From assembly GCA_029260115.1 (NCBI GenBank), contig JAJDDW010000071.1, positions 30,667 through 94,666 on the forward strand: a DNA stretch of 64,000 nucleotides, written 5' to 3'. Positions 8,896 to 19,033 of the stretch are shown piece after piece. The position numbers were made by a program, and so were the translations under genes. The DNA comes from Phycisphaerae bacterium. Its GTDB lineage: Bacteria; Planctomycetota; Phycisphaerae; UBA1845. The notes beneath the pieces were generated by a model. The model ran no database searches. It had not been told where the DNA came from and saw nothing but the letters and a program-made list of their open reading frames with translations. Each line of letters opens with the position of its first letter. The first letter of the stretch is position 1.

Positions 8896-11169
8896 ATGCT
8901 AAATCTAGCCCAATTTTGGCCTTTTGTTCACCCCGCCTTAGCCGGTGCTGGTCTGGCCGCCGGGGCTATTCCCATCATTATCCACTTAATTAACCGGCGA
9001 AAATATCGTCGCGTACCCTGGGCGGCGATGTCGTTTTTGATTCGGGCCAAGCGCCGGGCTGCCCGCACGGTTTGGCTAGAACATTGGCTGTTGCTATTGC
9101 TGCGCATCGCATTGATTATCTTGCTCGGGCTTGCGGTGGCGCGACCATTTACCAACTCGTCTCAACTGGCCAGCTTAACGGGCGGCAGAGGGCATCACAT
9201 CATTCTGCTGGATAATTCCCTATCGATGCAGGCTATCGATGCCAAGGGCGTTAGCCGTTTTGATCATGCTAAGGCATATGTCGATCAACTATTAGAATCG
9301 TATCCAGAAAATGATGCCGTGAGTTTGATTACCACAGGCTATCCCGCCAAGGCGGTGATCGGACATCCTGAAAGCGATCGGCGTGTGATACGTGAACGGT
9401 TCAACGCCCTGCAAGCCACTCAATCACATGCAGATTTTCTTGGCGCGGTGTCAAGCATCGAAAACATTCTAGATACTGTGGATTTACCACGCGGTAGTTG
9501 CAGTGTACATGTAGTGTCCGATTTTCCATCGTCACAAATACTGGGCGCTAAACGAGAAGACCATGTCAAACAGTCGGCACCTGGCACGACAACGACGCTC
9601 GCATTGCAACGACTAGCGGATAAGTTAGCCCAGTCATCGCACGAACTTACGCTTCTTAGAATTCCTACTTCTGACAGTGAAAATATAGCTATTACAGAAT
9701 TATCTCTGTCCTCGCCGATGGTCGCGGCTGGCTTTCCTGTGCAAGTGTCGATCATCGTCAACAATTTCGGAAGCGCAGGCGGGCGCGGATTGACGCTTAC
9801 GCTACGCCGTGGTCAGCAAATAGTACGCACCGAGATGCTCCCGACGATTAGTCCAGGTCAACAAAGTGAAGTTTCTATGTCGCTCCTGTTTCAACAGGCG
9901 GGCCATTATATGCTCGAGGCTAGCCTCAACCCGACTCATCGCGACGCATTGCCCATCGACGACAGCAGACGCCTAGCAGTGGAGGTAGCCGCACGCATGC
10001 CGGTGCTTTTGGTAGATGGACGACGGTCATCATCGTGGCTATCGGGGCAATCCGGTTTTATCGCAGCTTCGCTGGCACCGGAATTATTATATGAGCAGGA
10101 CACGACACAAAATCGTAACACTCCAATCCAACATGAGAGCCTGTTTGCGCCAAACATAGTCGATCCCGCGGAGCTAGCGTCAGAAGCATTGGATGCTTAC
10201 CCCGTGGTATATCTATGTAATGTTAGCCGACTGCCGCCCGAGCAGTGGTCGAGACTAACCGACTATGTATCGCGAGGTGGCGGGCTGGGCATTTTTGCCG
10301 GTGATCTGTTGCAAGTAGAAAATTACAACCGCTACGGCTTTGCAGATGGTAAAGGTTTGCTTCCCGGTGAAATGCAAACGGTGGAAAGCACTTCTAACCG
10401 CGATGAGGCTTGGGCTATCGTCCAGGGTGTGCTGCCTCATCCTCTCGTAAAAGAGTTGATGTCATTATCAGATAGCGGTCTGTTTCTCGCTCGGATTTCG
10501 CAATATTTGCCATTAAAACTTCGGCCTCATGCTGACGTAGTGCTGCATATGAATAATGGTCAACCGCTAATGATCGCCTCGAAGTTTGGTCAGGGGCGTG
10601 TGTTGTATATGGCTAGTAGCGGTGACATGGCCTGGAATAATCTACCGGCTAAGGGCGACTACGTGTCACTCATCGTCAATAGCACCGCATATCTGGCTAA
10701 ATCTCAAGGTACGCATCGCACAGTTGTTGTTGGCGATACAATAGTCGAACCGTTAATCGCAGCGGAAACGGCGCTCCCGGCGCATGTCGTCGATACCAAC
10801 GGAACCAATCAGGAAGGGCAATATGTATCCCATGACGAGGCATTGGCCTATTCGTTCGGCCCCGTAACTAATAGCGGGGTTATGAGCATGACCATTGGCA
10901 CTACATCTCGCGCGTTCGCGGTCAACGTGGATGCGCAAGAATCGGACATTCAGTCAGTCTCTAGCGAAACACTTGATCAGGCCATGTCGGGTCGAGTTCG
11001 CATTGAAGATATGCAGCTAGGCGTACACGTGCGTCAATCGAGCTTGGCGTCTGCGGAGCTTGCGCCGTATGCACTGTTGGGCGTTATCGCATTAATGTTA
11101 ACAGAAATTCTTCTTGCCGCTTGGTTTGGCGCACGACGTCAGCCAGCGATAGTCGCTCGGGCACGATAA
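8896..11169 (+). CDS. BatA-like VWA membrane protein with glutamine-amidotransferase-like fold
   Basis: A 757-residue protein. The N-terminus is the BatA-type domain: a hydrophobic helix (~17-32), 'NRRKYRRVPWAAMSFL' (33-48) and a second helix (~63-82). A VWA domain follows with MIDAS 'DNSLS' (106-110). The middle has a CARDB/Ig-like stretch and a region with the pattern of the class I amidotransferase-like fold ('VVYLCNVSRLPPEQW', 'YVSRGGGLGIFAG'), without an obvious catalytic Cys. A C-terminal helix (~725-750) closes the protein. The VWA portion should face the periplasm. It is part of the MoxR cluster; the role is probably envelope-related but unknown. Confidence 0.88.
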   Translation: MLNLAQFWPFVHPALAGAGLAAGAIPIIIHLINRRKYRRVPWAAMSFLIRAKRRAARTVWLEHWLLLLLRIALIILLGLAVARPFTNSSQLASLTGGRGHHIILLDNSLSMQAIDAKGVSRFDHAKAYVDQLLESYPENDAVSLITTGYPAKAVIGHPESDRRVIRERFNALQATQSHADFLGAVSSIENILDTVDLPRGSCSVHVVSDFPSSQILGAKREDHVKQSAPGTTTTLALQRLADKLAQSSHELTLLRIPTSDSENIAITELSLSSPMVAAGFPVQVSIIVNNFGSAGGRGLTLTLRRGQQIVRTEMLPTISPGQQSEVSMSLLFQQAGHYMLEASLNPTHRDALPIDDSRRLAVEVAARMPVLLVDGRRSSSWLSGQSGFIAASLAPELLYEQDTTQNRNTPIQHESLFAPNIVDPAELASEALDAYPVVYLCNVSRLPPEQWSRLTDYVSRGGGLGIFAGDLLQVENYNRYGFADGKGLLPGEMQTVESTSNRDEAWAIVQGVLPHPLVKELMSLSDSGLFLARISQYLPLKLRPHADVVLHMNNGQPLMIASKFGQGRVLYMASSGDMAWNNLPAKGDYVSLIVNSTAYLAKSQGTHRTVVVGDTIVEPLIAAETALPAHVVDTNGTNQEGQYVSHDEALAYSFGPVTNSGVMSMTIGTTSRAFAVNVDAQESDIQSVSSETLDQAMSGRVRIEDMQLGVHVRQSSLASAELAPYALLGVIALMLTEILLAAWFGARRQPAIVARAR

Positions 11170-11196
11170 GCCGTAACGCAAGCACGAATAGCTATT

Positions 11197-13686
11197 ATGG
11201 ATCAGCTCTGGCAATCACTACTTGACTTAGACCACATTCACTTGGATGTGGATGCGCCACTGCTGCTCGACTGGCGTGGCGGCATTGAGCCATGGATGTT
11301 GTTTTGCTTCGCGCTAGTTGGCGTGGTGTGGGTAGGATTAGCTTGTCGCCGTGAGCGAACCTCGACTGCTCGTAAGCTGATCTTGGCAAGCCTGCGATGT
11401 CTCTCATTAATCGTGGTTGTGGCTATGATCTGCGAGCCGACGTTGGTCCTGCAAAAAAACCGCGTAGAACAGGCCCATGTCGCGCTGTTGATTGATACCT
11501 CCCAAAGCATGGCGACGCACGACACTGACGAGGCTGCGCAAGATGGCGATACTGAGAGGCTTGAATCGACGGATGACCCTGTTGATGGCCAACGCCCTGA
11601 TAATTTAGCTTCTCAACCCTCGCGATTGAATGTAGCGCAGGCAACGCTTTTAGATAACGACGCGGCTGCGATAAAAAATATTCTTAACCAAAACGCGCTA
11701 GAAGTTATACAATTTTCGGACACCATAGAAACATTGTCGTATGTCAAGGATGTAGGCGACGTATCTCAGGTGACTAGCGCCATTGGCCAATTGAATGCCA
11801 GCGGTCTGTATACTAATTTGTCTACTGCGATAGGCGCAACACTCGAACAGTCGCAAGGTCGTCACTTAGCGGCGATCGTGGTGGCCTCAGACGGACAATC
11901 AACCCAGCGCGGCGACCTTGCCGAAGTGCTCGATCAAGCACGTGGACGACAAATTCCAATTTTTGCCTTGCGCATTGGTTCCGCCACGCCCCGCCGCGAT
12001 ATCGAGCTACGTTCAGTTCATGCACAGGAAACTGTATTCGTCGAGGATATGATTGCTGTCGATGCCAAGCTAAATCTTCGCGGCTTCACACAACCAGCCA
12101 CGGCTACCTTGCGTTTGCGAGATGTGCAAACGAATACAGTCGTAGCCAGTAGCGAAGTGGACATTGATGGCCAAGCCACGGAATTGGAAGTCGAGCTGCT
12201 CGTGAAAGCTACCACACCGGGGCGCAAGCAATACCGCGTCGAAGTAGAGCCGGTCTCCAATGAGTATGTCGTAGACAATAACGAGGCAGCGCTCGAGGTG
12301 ACGGTTCTCGATGACGATTTGCGTGTGCTGTATGTCGATAGCTATCCACGCTACGAATATCGTTTTATGAAGAATGCATTAATTCGCGAAAACACCATAA
12401 AAATTAGCGTCTTGCTCATCGGTGCGGACGAGCAATTTGTGCAGGAAGGCTCATTTCCCATTCGCCGATTCCCAGATACGCCGGAAGAGTTAAATCGATT
12501 CGACGTGGTGATATTCGGTGATGTGGACCCTCGTGCCGGATGGCTGTCACATGCACAGATGAACATGCTGCTCGATTTCGTGGGCAACGAGGGAGGCGGA
12601 TTTGGTGTCATTGCCGGCCAGCGACATGCCCCGCTTGCATTTCTAGGCACGCCCTTGGAAAAATTACTCCCGGTTCGTATCGACCCACAATTCTTTGGCC
12701 GCTACGATGCGCCATTGTCAAGCGGCTTTAATGTAAAGCTAACGCCTGAAGGATTGCGAAGTCGCATTTTCAGGTCCACATCTCAACCACAATCGGCTTT
12801 AGCGAAAGACCGTTATGCTTCAAGCCGCGCGTTTGAGCGCCTACCCGAGTTATATTGGCTTGCTAAAACGCTTGGACCAAAACCCGGGGCAGCCGTATTG
12901 GCTGAGCATCCCACCATGATGGCCGACGCCGGCCAGACTGGGCGCACGGTGCAGATGCCTGTCGTGGTGACGGGGAGATACGGGGCGGGAAAAATTTATT
13001 TTCAAGCGACCGACGATACCTGGCGATGGCGCAGGCATACCGGTGAGTTGCTGCACGATACCTATTGGGTCCAAGTCGTGCGCGAACTCATGCGTAGCGA
13101 TCGCATGTCCCAGGGACGGCGGTTCGTCGCGCGGACAGACCATCGGGTCTATGACTACGGCGCGTCGGTGCGTGTATCGATCGTCGTTTACGATAGTCAA
13201 TTGCTATCCGGCCTGGGTGAGTCAATTCCGATTTCAGTGGTTGCCCATGATGAATCTTCGGATACCCCAGATACCGGCGACGTGGTGACGCAGATGAATG
13301 CCCATCGGCTGTCACCCTATGCCAACGAATACGAAGCGGTTTTCGTCCCGCCGCGGCCACAGAAATACCAGGTCGTCATTCAAAATGAGGCGTTGGCCAA
13401 TGAACGACATACCATGACCCTACCGTTTCGCGTAACGTCTCCGGACCTTGAAAAACGTCGCCCGGAAGCCAACCACGAGCAGCTAGCACTCATGGCAAAT
13501 ATGACTGGTGGGCGCGTTTTAGAACTAAGCGAATTGGCCCAGGCGATGACTACCATACGAGACAGAAGCGTGCTGATTCCAGATGACGTGACCGAACCGT
13601 TATGGGATTCGTCCTTAGCCCTGCTGGTTTTTGTCTTGCTTATTACTACTGAATGGTCGCTTCGGAAAATGTTTGGACTGTTATGA
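11197..13686 (+). CDS. Large VWA-domain membrane protein
   Basis: An 829-residue protein with two N-terminal membrane helices (~33-50 and ~60-85), a VWA domain with MIDAS 'DTSQS' (100-104), and an amidotransferase-like segment ('RVLYVDSYPRYEYRFMK', 'LLDFVGNEGGGFGVIAG'). It ends in a helix ('SLALLVFVLLITTEW'). It has the same architecture as the preceding BatA-like protein in a longer form, suggesting an old duplication, and follows it by 27 bases. In planctomycetes this pair usually occurs with MoxR and DUF58. The exact function is unknown. Confidence 0.88.
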   Translation: MDQLWQSLLDLDHIHLDVDAPLLLDWRGGIEPWMLFCFALVGVVWVGLACRRERTSTARKLILASLRCLSLIVVVAMICEPTLVLQKNRVEQAHVALLIDTSQSMATHDTDEAAQDGDTERLESTDDPVDGQRPDNLASQPSRLNVAQATLLDNDAAAIKNILNQNALEVIQFSDTIETLSYVKDVGDVSQVTSAIGQLNASGLYTNLSTAIGATLEQSQGRHLAAIVVASDGQSTQRGDLAEVLDQARGRQIPIFALRIGSATPRRDIELRSVHAQETVFVEDMIAVDAKLNLRGFTQPATATLRLRDVQTNTVVASSEVDIDGQATELEVELLVKATTPGRKQYRVEVEPVSNEYVVDNNEAALEVTVLDDDLRVLYVDSYPRYEYRFMKNALIRENTIKISVLLIGADEQFVQEGSFPIRRFPDTPEELNRFDVVIFGDVDPRAGWLSHAQMNMLLDFVGNEGGGFGVIAGQRHAPLAFLGTPLEKLLPVRIDPQFFGRYDAPLSSGFNVKLTPEGLRSRIFRSTSQPQSALAKDRYASSRAFERLPELYWLAKTLGPKPGAAVLAEHPTMMADAGQTGRTVQMPVVVTGRYGAGKIYFQATDDTWRWRRHTGELLHDTYWVQVVRELMRSDRMSQGRRFVARTDHRVYDYGASVRVSIVVYDSQLLSGLGESIPISVVAHDESSDTPDTGDVVTQMNAHRLSPYANEYEAVFVPPRPQKYQVVIQNEALANERHTMTLPFRVTSPDLEKRRPEANHEQLALMANMTGGRVLELSELAQAMTTIRDRSVLIPDDVTEPLWDSSLALLVFVLLITTEWSLRKMFGLL

Positions 13687-13767
13687 TAGCTGAGTCGTAA
13701 AATGTATAGGTGATTGAATCGTAAATGCTGACGCCTAGGCGAAATAGGACAGCGTGGAATTAATATC

Positions 13768-16700
13768 GTGGATGTACCCCTAAACCCAATCAGCGACCAT
13801 TCGAAGCTGCTCGATCAGCTCGAGCATCTGCGCCGACAGGTACGCCGCAGGCTCGTTGCCTATGGCCTATGCACTGTTATCGGTGGCGGCGTCGCGGCCT
13901 GGGTGACAATCGTCACCATCGATTGGCTGTTTTGGTTGCCGTCGCTCTTGCGTATGGTGGTCGCCACCGTGTTTTTAATTGGTTTTGTCGCAGCCACTTG
14001 GCGATGGATCATCACGCCTCTTCGTGCTCGCCTAGAAACTGACGAGATGGCCGCCCGCCTCGAACAACACTTTCCGCATCTGCAGGATCGATTATCCAGT
14101 ACCGTTAATTTTATAAAAAATCCGACAGCCGGTTCGCCGCGCATGATACAGCAGGTCATCGCTAATACCGACCAGTTAGTTTCGTCTATGTCGCTTCACC
14201 AGATACTGGTCCTGCGACCTTTAATGCGACAATTGCTGTTATTGGTATTCGCGATTGTGACCGTCACCACTGTTGCTATGACATCTTCCAACTGGATGCG
14301 TACAGGCCTGTATCGATATATCTACCCTTTCGGCGAGATCGATTGGCCCCGTCGCGTAGCTATTCAACCTTTGACCAGTCATCACGCCGTGCCTATCGGT
14401 GAGTCCTATACCGTAAAACTTCGCGTAGACCGCGGACTAACTAATTCGCTACGAAGCGTGGTACGCATTAAAGATTCTGAGGGAAACATTAGCTCCTTAG
14501 CAATGCAGCGTGACGAAGGTAATCAATTTTATGCCACCATTGATGTAGTCACTGCGGACTTGCAATATTGGTTTGAAGTTGGAGACGCAAGCACGTATAA
14601 ACATCCCTTCACCTTACAGGCCGTCCGTCGTCCAGAAGTGGTTTCCATCAATGCCCAAATATTCGCCCCGGCATACGCGATAGACCATCCGCCACGTACC
14701 AGCGATTTCGGTCAGGGTTCCGTCGAAGCGACCATTGGCTCAACGGTCGTCGTTCATTTACAGGCGAGCAAGCCTATTCGCGTTGACGCTGGTGATGCGA
14801 AGGCTGGACTGCGCTTAGCCGATGACACGATCTTGCCACTCAAAGCAGCGGCACCCGATCAGACGACATTAGCAGCGACGCTCGCCATACGCGATGACAT
14901 TAGCTTTCGCGTCGAGCTTCAAGATAGCGATGGCTTAGCCAATCGCGGCGGACTTCTCTATACCATCCATGCCAATAAGGATACCCCGCCCATCGTGCTT
15001 ATCGAAAAACCGCAAGCTACCGTCGAGGCAACACCCACAGGCCAGGTTGATTTTCTTGTCCGCGTGAGCGACGATTTCGGCATAGCCTCGTTGCAACTTG
15101 AAGCTACCGGGCCCAAGGATACCGACGTAGCATCAAGGCCACTACTTACTGAAACGGCGCAGGATGACAATGAAAAACGAGTCGTATTCACTGCGAATGA
15201 ATCGCTTTTACTACAAGAATATAATCTGCATGCAGGAGACACGTTGCGATTTGTAGCCATCGCATTCGACAACCGCGATCTCGATTCGGGAGGGCCGCAG
15301 ACTTCTCGTTCTTCCGCGGTACTGGTTAGAATTATCAGCCAGCTAGAATTCAGCATTCGCATACGCGATGAGCTAGCCCGAATGGAAGAGCACATTCGCC
15401 GCATCTCTCTCGATCAATCTGAACGTATCGATGACACGCAAATGCTTCGGGATAAAATGATTTACGACCCCGACGGTTCCCTGAAAAAACATGAGACTGC
15501 TATATCGCTGTCTGATAAGCAAGCCAGGCTAGTCCGACGACTGCAAGAAGTAAATCGGCGCATGTCGCTACTTGGCGAACAAATTGCCAGCAATCAATCA
15601 CACAAAGATCAAGCAGGTCAGCAGGTACAACAGCTTGTAAAAACGCTTACAACCATTGCGGATGGGCCGATGTCAGACGCTCGGTCTTCCCTCAGAGATG
15701 CCGCCGAACAGATGGACGTCCCAGCTTCGGTTGATCACGTTAATGACGCCGTAGACAAGCAGCAACAGTCGGTAGCTGCCTTACAACAGGTGCTGCGAGA
15801 CATGTCCCAGTGGGGCAACTATCAAGGCTTGGTCGTACGAACGCGTGACCTGTTGGATCGTCAAGGCCAAATACAAAGCGAAACGTCTGAGTTTGGTCAA
15901 GACGCGATGGGCAAAACCGTAGACGAATTGACCAAGCCCCAGGACACCGATCTCAAACGAATCGAACGAAGGCAAACCCAATTAGCTGACGACGTATCTC
16001 AACTGCTCGATCATGTAGACGAACTCCGCACTTCGTTAGAAAAAAAAGATGCAGCCGCAGCCGAGGCGATGGATGCAGCCTTGCGGGCTGTTCGTTCTCA
16101 ACAACTACAAAAACATCTCAGCGACGCGGTCAAAGCGATACGATCCAATCGCACCGCAGCTGCGAACATTGAACAAAAAGCAGCCTCAGAAGGCATACGT
16201 CGTATGATTCAAGCCCTACGCCAGCGCGAATCACGCGAACTCGATCGCTTGCAGAAACAAGCCACGAAAGCGATCGATGAAATTAAAGTAATTATCCAAC
16301 AACAGCGCCAACTTCAACTTGCCACTGAGGAAATTATCGCACAAGGCCAAGATAAACAGGCGCTGTCTGATATAGCTGACCAACAGCGTCAATTGCGCCG
16401 CAATACAGGTCAACTGTCGCGTGAATTAGGTAGTGTCGAGCGCTTAGCCAGTGCGTCTCGACTGGTAGAATCCGCATCAGAATACATGCAGGACGCGCAA
16501 CAGCAACTAACCAGCGACACACCTAACCAAGTGACCGTCAGTCAAGAAGAATCCGTAAGCCTCCTAGAAGAAGCCCTCGCCCGACTAGAAAAAGCCAACG
16601 AGCAGATTGCGCAAGAATCCATGCAGCGCCAGCTAACCCAGATACGCGAAGACTTGGAAAAATTGCGTACTGAGCAAGTTATAGTAAACGATCGCATTAC

Positions 16701-17265
16701 CACTTTGCACGGACAAGTGTTGAAGAAAAAACGTGTCACCCGTCGCGAGGCGCGGGAGGCGACCAAACTAGCGAAATTACAGGCCGAGGTCCGCACGTTG
16801 CTCGACGAATTACTGATCGATATGGAAAAAGTTCCCGTGTACGACTGGGTATTACGTCGCGTAGCCGGGTGGATGGACATGAGTCGAGACTGGCTTATCT
16901 CCCGCAAAATTGATACCGAACTGGTCGAAAACAACGTACGCATCAGCCGCGAACTGGACCAACTCATCGCCGCCATCAAAGAGACGCAAGACGCACCCAT
17001 TGAAACTGAATTTGAAGAAGCTGAGAGCGGAGGTGGAAGCGGGCAAGGGAAAGGCAAGAAGCAAAAACCAATACCCACCATGGCTGAGCTTATCGTACTC
17101 AAAGCCATCCAAACAAATATCAATGAGCGCACCGTAAGCGCCAACGACGGTATCGACTGGAATGATCCAACAGAACTCGATCTGCGTAATTTGAAAATTA
17201 TCGCAGAAGATCAAACAGAAGTTCAATCGCTAACCAATAAACTGACCGCGAAAGCTAGGCATTAG
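13768..17265 (+). CDS. DUF4175-like membrane protein with long coiled coil
   Basis: A 1165-residue protein starting at GTG 13768 (GGAA about nine bases upstream). Three membrane helices lie in the first ~180 residues (~33-52, ~55-78, ~150-172). A beta-rich periplasmic region follows up to ~residue 520, and then ~550 residues of Gln/Glu/Arg-rich heptad-like coiled coil ('QQQRQLQLATEEII', 'EEALARLEKANEQI'). A Gly-rich linker 'ESGGGSGQGKGKKQKP' precedes the C-terminus. It belongs to the Bat-type cluster and resembles DUF4175-type proteins. A structural or scaffolding role in the envelope is plausible, but this is inference. Confidence 0.8.
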   Translation: MDVPLNPISDHSKLLDQLEHLRRQVRRRLVAYGLCTVIGGGVAAWVTIVTIDWLFWLPSLLRMVVATVFLIGFVAATWRWIITPLRARLETDEMAARLEQHFPHLQDRLSSTVNFIKNPTAGSPRMIQQVIANTDQLVSSMSLHQILVLRPLMRQLLLLVFAIVTVTTVAMTSSNWMRTGLYRYIYPFGEIDWPRRVAIQPLTSHHAVPIGESYTVKLRVDRGLTNSLRSVVRIKDSEGNISSLAMQRDEGNQFYATIDVVTADLQYWFEVGDASTYKHPFTLQAVRRPEVVSINAQIFAPAYAIDHPPRTSDFGQGSVEATIGSTVVVHLQASKPIRVDAGDAKAGLRLADDTILPLKAAAPDQTTLAATLAIRDDISFRVELQDSDGLANRGGLLYTIHANKDTPPIVLIEKPQATVEATPTGQVDFLVRVSDDFGIASLQLEATGPKDTDVASRPLLTETAQDDNEKRVVFTANESLLLQEYNLHAGDTLRFVAIAFDNRDLDSGGPQTSRSSAVLVRIISQLEFSIRIRDELARMEEHIRRISLDQSERIDDTQMLRDKMIYDPDGSLKKHETAISLSDKQARLVRRLQEVNRRMSLLGEQIASNQSHKDQAGQQVQQLVKTLTTIADGPMSDARSSLRDAAEQMDVPASVDHVNDAVDKQQQSVAALQQVLRDMSQWGNYQGLVVRTRDLLDRQGQIQSETSEFGQDAMGKTVDELTKPQDTDLKRIERRQTQLADDVSQLLDHVDELRTSLEKKDAAAAEAMDAALRAVRSQQLQKHLSDAVKAIRSNRTAAANIEQKAASEGIRRMIQALRQRESRELDRLQKQATKAIDEIKVIIQQQRQLQLATEEIIAQGQDKQALSDIADQQRQLRRNTGQLSRELGSVERLASASRLVESASEYMQDAQQQLTSDTPNQVTVSQEESVSLLEEALARLEKANEQIAQESMQRQLTQIREDLEKLRTEQVIVNDRITTLHGQVLKKKRVTRREAREATKLAKLQAEVRTLLDELLIDMEKVPVYDWVLRRVAGWMDMSRDWLISRKIDTELVENNVRISRELDQLIAAIKETQDAPIETEFEEAESGGGSGQGKGKKQKPIPTMAELIVLKAIQTNINERTVSANDGIDWNDPTELDLRNLKIIAEDQTEVQSLTNKLTAKARH

Positions 17266-17272
17266 GACGTAG

Positions 17273-17959
17273 GTGATGATGAAACAACCAACTGTTCACG
17301 ATATATCGTTGAAACTATCCAGCATTGGGTGGTGTATGCTTCTGACAGCGCTGATCATTGTCTCGCTGCTGCCGACCAACCCAACACTGGCTATCATGCA
17401 GCAGGGGGACAAGGGAGCCGATGACAAAAAAGTCGATAAAAAACTTGGCGAAAAACTGATCCGCGACGTCACCACCAAAGCCGACAGCGATCTCATGACG
17501 TCCATCATGCAATTGATGATTGAATCTGCCCGCCAATTGGAAGTTGATTTTGATCCTGGCCCGCAGACGCAAAAAATTCAGCAGCAAGTGATTACCAAAT
17601 TGGACGAGGCCATCGCCCAAGCGAAATCGCAACGCCGCAAGAAATCGCCCAATCAGCAACCCTCGTCCAGCGACCGCCGCACCCAACCACCCGCATCCAA
17701 AAACAAGGACGAGCCTAAACAAGCGGACGGTCAAAACGCCCAAGATGGCCAGGCTAGCTCGACCAGCACGCCACCGGGCGGCAGCGTGACAGAGGCAGGC
17801 ACGACTGGCGGTCTGCTTGAAGAGTCTAGGCGGTCATGGGGGCATCTGCCACAGCGACATCGCGACGAAGTCATTCAAGGCGCGGGCGAACAATATTTAC
17901 AACGCTATCGCGATTGGATTCAGCGATACTACCGCGCGCTGCAGGAGGCTAAGCCATGA
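17273..17959 (+). CDS. Small exported protein of the Bat-type cluster
   Basis: A 228-residue protein. Three in-frame starts (GTG 17273, ATG 17276, ATG 17279) follow AGGACGTAGG; the choice is uncertain by two residues. An N-terminal hydrophobic segment ('WCMLLTALIIVSLLPTNPTLA') looks like a signal peptide. A low-complexity Gln/Ser/Lys-rich linker follows. The C-terminal motif 'WGHLPQRHRDEVIQGA' with 'RYRDWIQRYYRAL' recurs, to my memory, in planctomycete proteins beside VWA/DUF4175 genes. Its stop overlaps the next start as ATGA, indicating translational coupling. Function unknown. Confidence 0.75.
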   Translation: MMMKQPTVHDISLKLSSIGWCMLLTALIIVSLLPTNPTLAIMQQGDKGADDKKVDKKLGEKLIRDVTTKADSDLMTSIMQLMIESARQLEVDFDPGPQTQKIQQQVITKLDEAIAQAKSQRRKKSPNQQPSSSDRRTQPPASKNKDEPKQADGQNAQDGQASSTSTPPGGSVTEAGTTGGLLEESRRSWGHLPQRHRDEVIQGAGEQYLQRYRDWIQRYYRALQEAKP

Positions 17960-19029
17960 GCGCACCTCAAGCGATACTACCAAAATTAAGCCGCATACCA
18001 CATAAAGCAAAACACCTGCGCGATGTCGTAGCGATAGCCTTGTGCCTAATCGCATCGGCAAGTGCTTTCGCAGAAGACAGGCATACGGCATCAGCCGACG
18101 AGGAAGAAATTACAGTAGCGCAAGCCCTCGCCGTAGAAAAAGGTCTACAATGGCTATCCACACAACAATCTGAAGATGGCTCTTACGGCAGCCTATCCCA
18201 TTACGGACCACACGTCGGCATCACCGGGCTCGTCGGCTTAGCCATGATGGCCGATGGACACATGCCAGGCAGAGGTCGCTACGGACAGACCGTCGATCAA
18301 TGCTTATCCTTTGTATTACGGCACAGTTCAGAAAGCGGTTTGCTCGCCGCAGAAACCTCGCACGGACCCATGTATGGACATGGATTTGCTACACTTTTCT
18401 TAGCGGAAGTATATGGCATGACAGCCCGTACAGAAGTTCGAGAAACACTTCGCCGAGCCGTACGACTAATCGTAAATACACAGAACGATGAAGGCGGATG
18501 GCGCTATCAACCTGTTCGCGGCGACGCAGATATTTCCGTCACCATATGCCAGGTCATGGCGCTTAGAGCAGCAAAAAACGTCGGAATCTACATCGATAAA
18601 TCGATTATCGACAAAGCGACCAACTACGTAAAAAACGCCCAAAACCCCGATGGCGGCTTCCGATACATGCTTAGCTCCGGCGGATCAGCCTTCGCACGCT
18701 CCGCTGCTGGCATCGCCGCATTGCAATACGCCGGAATTTATAAAGGCGAAGAGATCGATCGGGGCCTACAATACCTTAGCCGGTTCAAACCGCCGAAAGA
18801 ACGCACCGTAGGCCATTACTTCTATGGCCATTACTATGCTGCCCAGGCGATGTTTTTAGCTGGCAACGTGTACTGGACTGACTGGTGGCCCGCCGTTCGA
18901 TCAGAACTCATCGAACGACAGTCCCCAGAAGGCTTCTGGAGAGGTCAAGCGGGACAGGAATATGGGACGGCGATGGCCCTCATCATACTCCAAATGCCCA
19001 ATCGGCTATTGCCGATATTTCAAAAATGA
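17956..19029 (+). CDS. Prenyltransferase/squalene-oxidase-repeat (alpha/alpha toroid) protein
   Basis: A 357-residue protein with an N-terminal signal-like helix ('VVAIALCLIASASAFA'). Repeated terpenoid-cyclase-type motifs follow: 'GLQWLSTQQSEDGSYG', 'NTQNDEGGWRYQP', 'NAQNPDGGFRYML' and 'RQSPEGFWRG'. These QxxDGxW-like repeats build an alpha/alpha barrel. The catalytic DXDD of squalene cyclases is not evident, so it is probably a binding or structural relative rather than a cyclase. It overlaps the previous gene by four bases (ATGA) and precedes the NPCBM gene, so it belongs to the same transcript. Confidence 0.82.
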   Translation: MSAPQAILPKLSRIPHKAKHLRDVVAIALCLIASASAFAEDRHTASADEEEITVAQALAVEKGLQWLSTQQSEDGSYGSLSHYGPHVGITGLVGLAMMADGHMPGRGRYGQTVDQCLSFVLRHSSESGLLAAETSHGPMYGHGFATLFLAEVYGMTARTEVRETLRRAVRLIVNTQNDEGGWRYQPVRGDADISVTICQVMALRAAKNVGIYIDKSIIDKATNYVKNAQNPDGGFRYMLSSGGSAFARSAAGIAALQYAGIYKGEEIDRGLQYLSRFKPPKERTVGHYFYGHYYAAQAMFLAGNVYWTDWWPAVRSELIERQSPEGFWRGQAGQEYGTAMALIILQMPNRLLPIFQK

Positions 19030-19033
19030 GCGT

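Noticed and set aside
16542..17144. 200-residue Ser/Arg-rich minus-strand frame
   Set aside because: Shadow of the repetitive coiled-coil coding sequence; no start signal.
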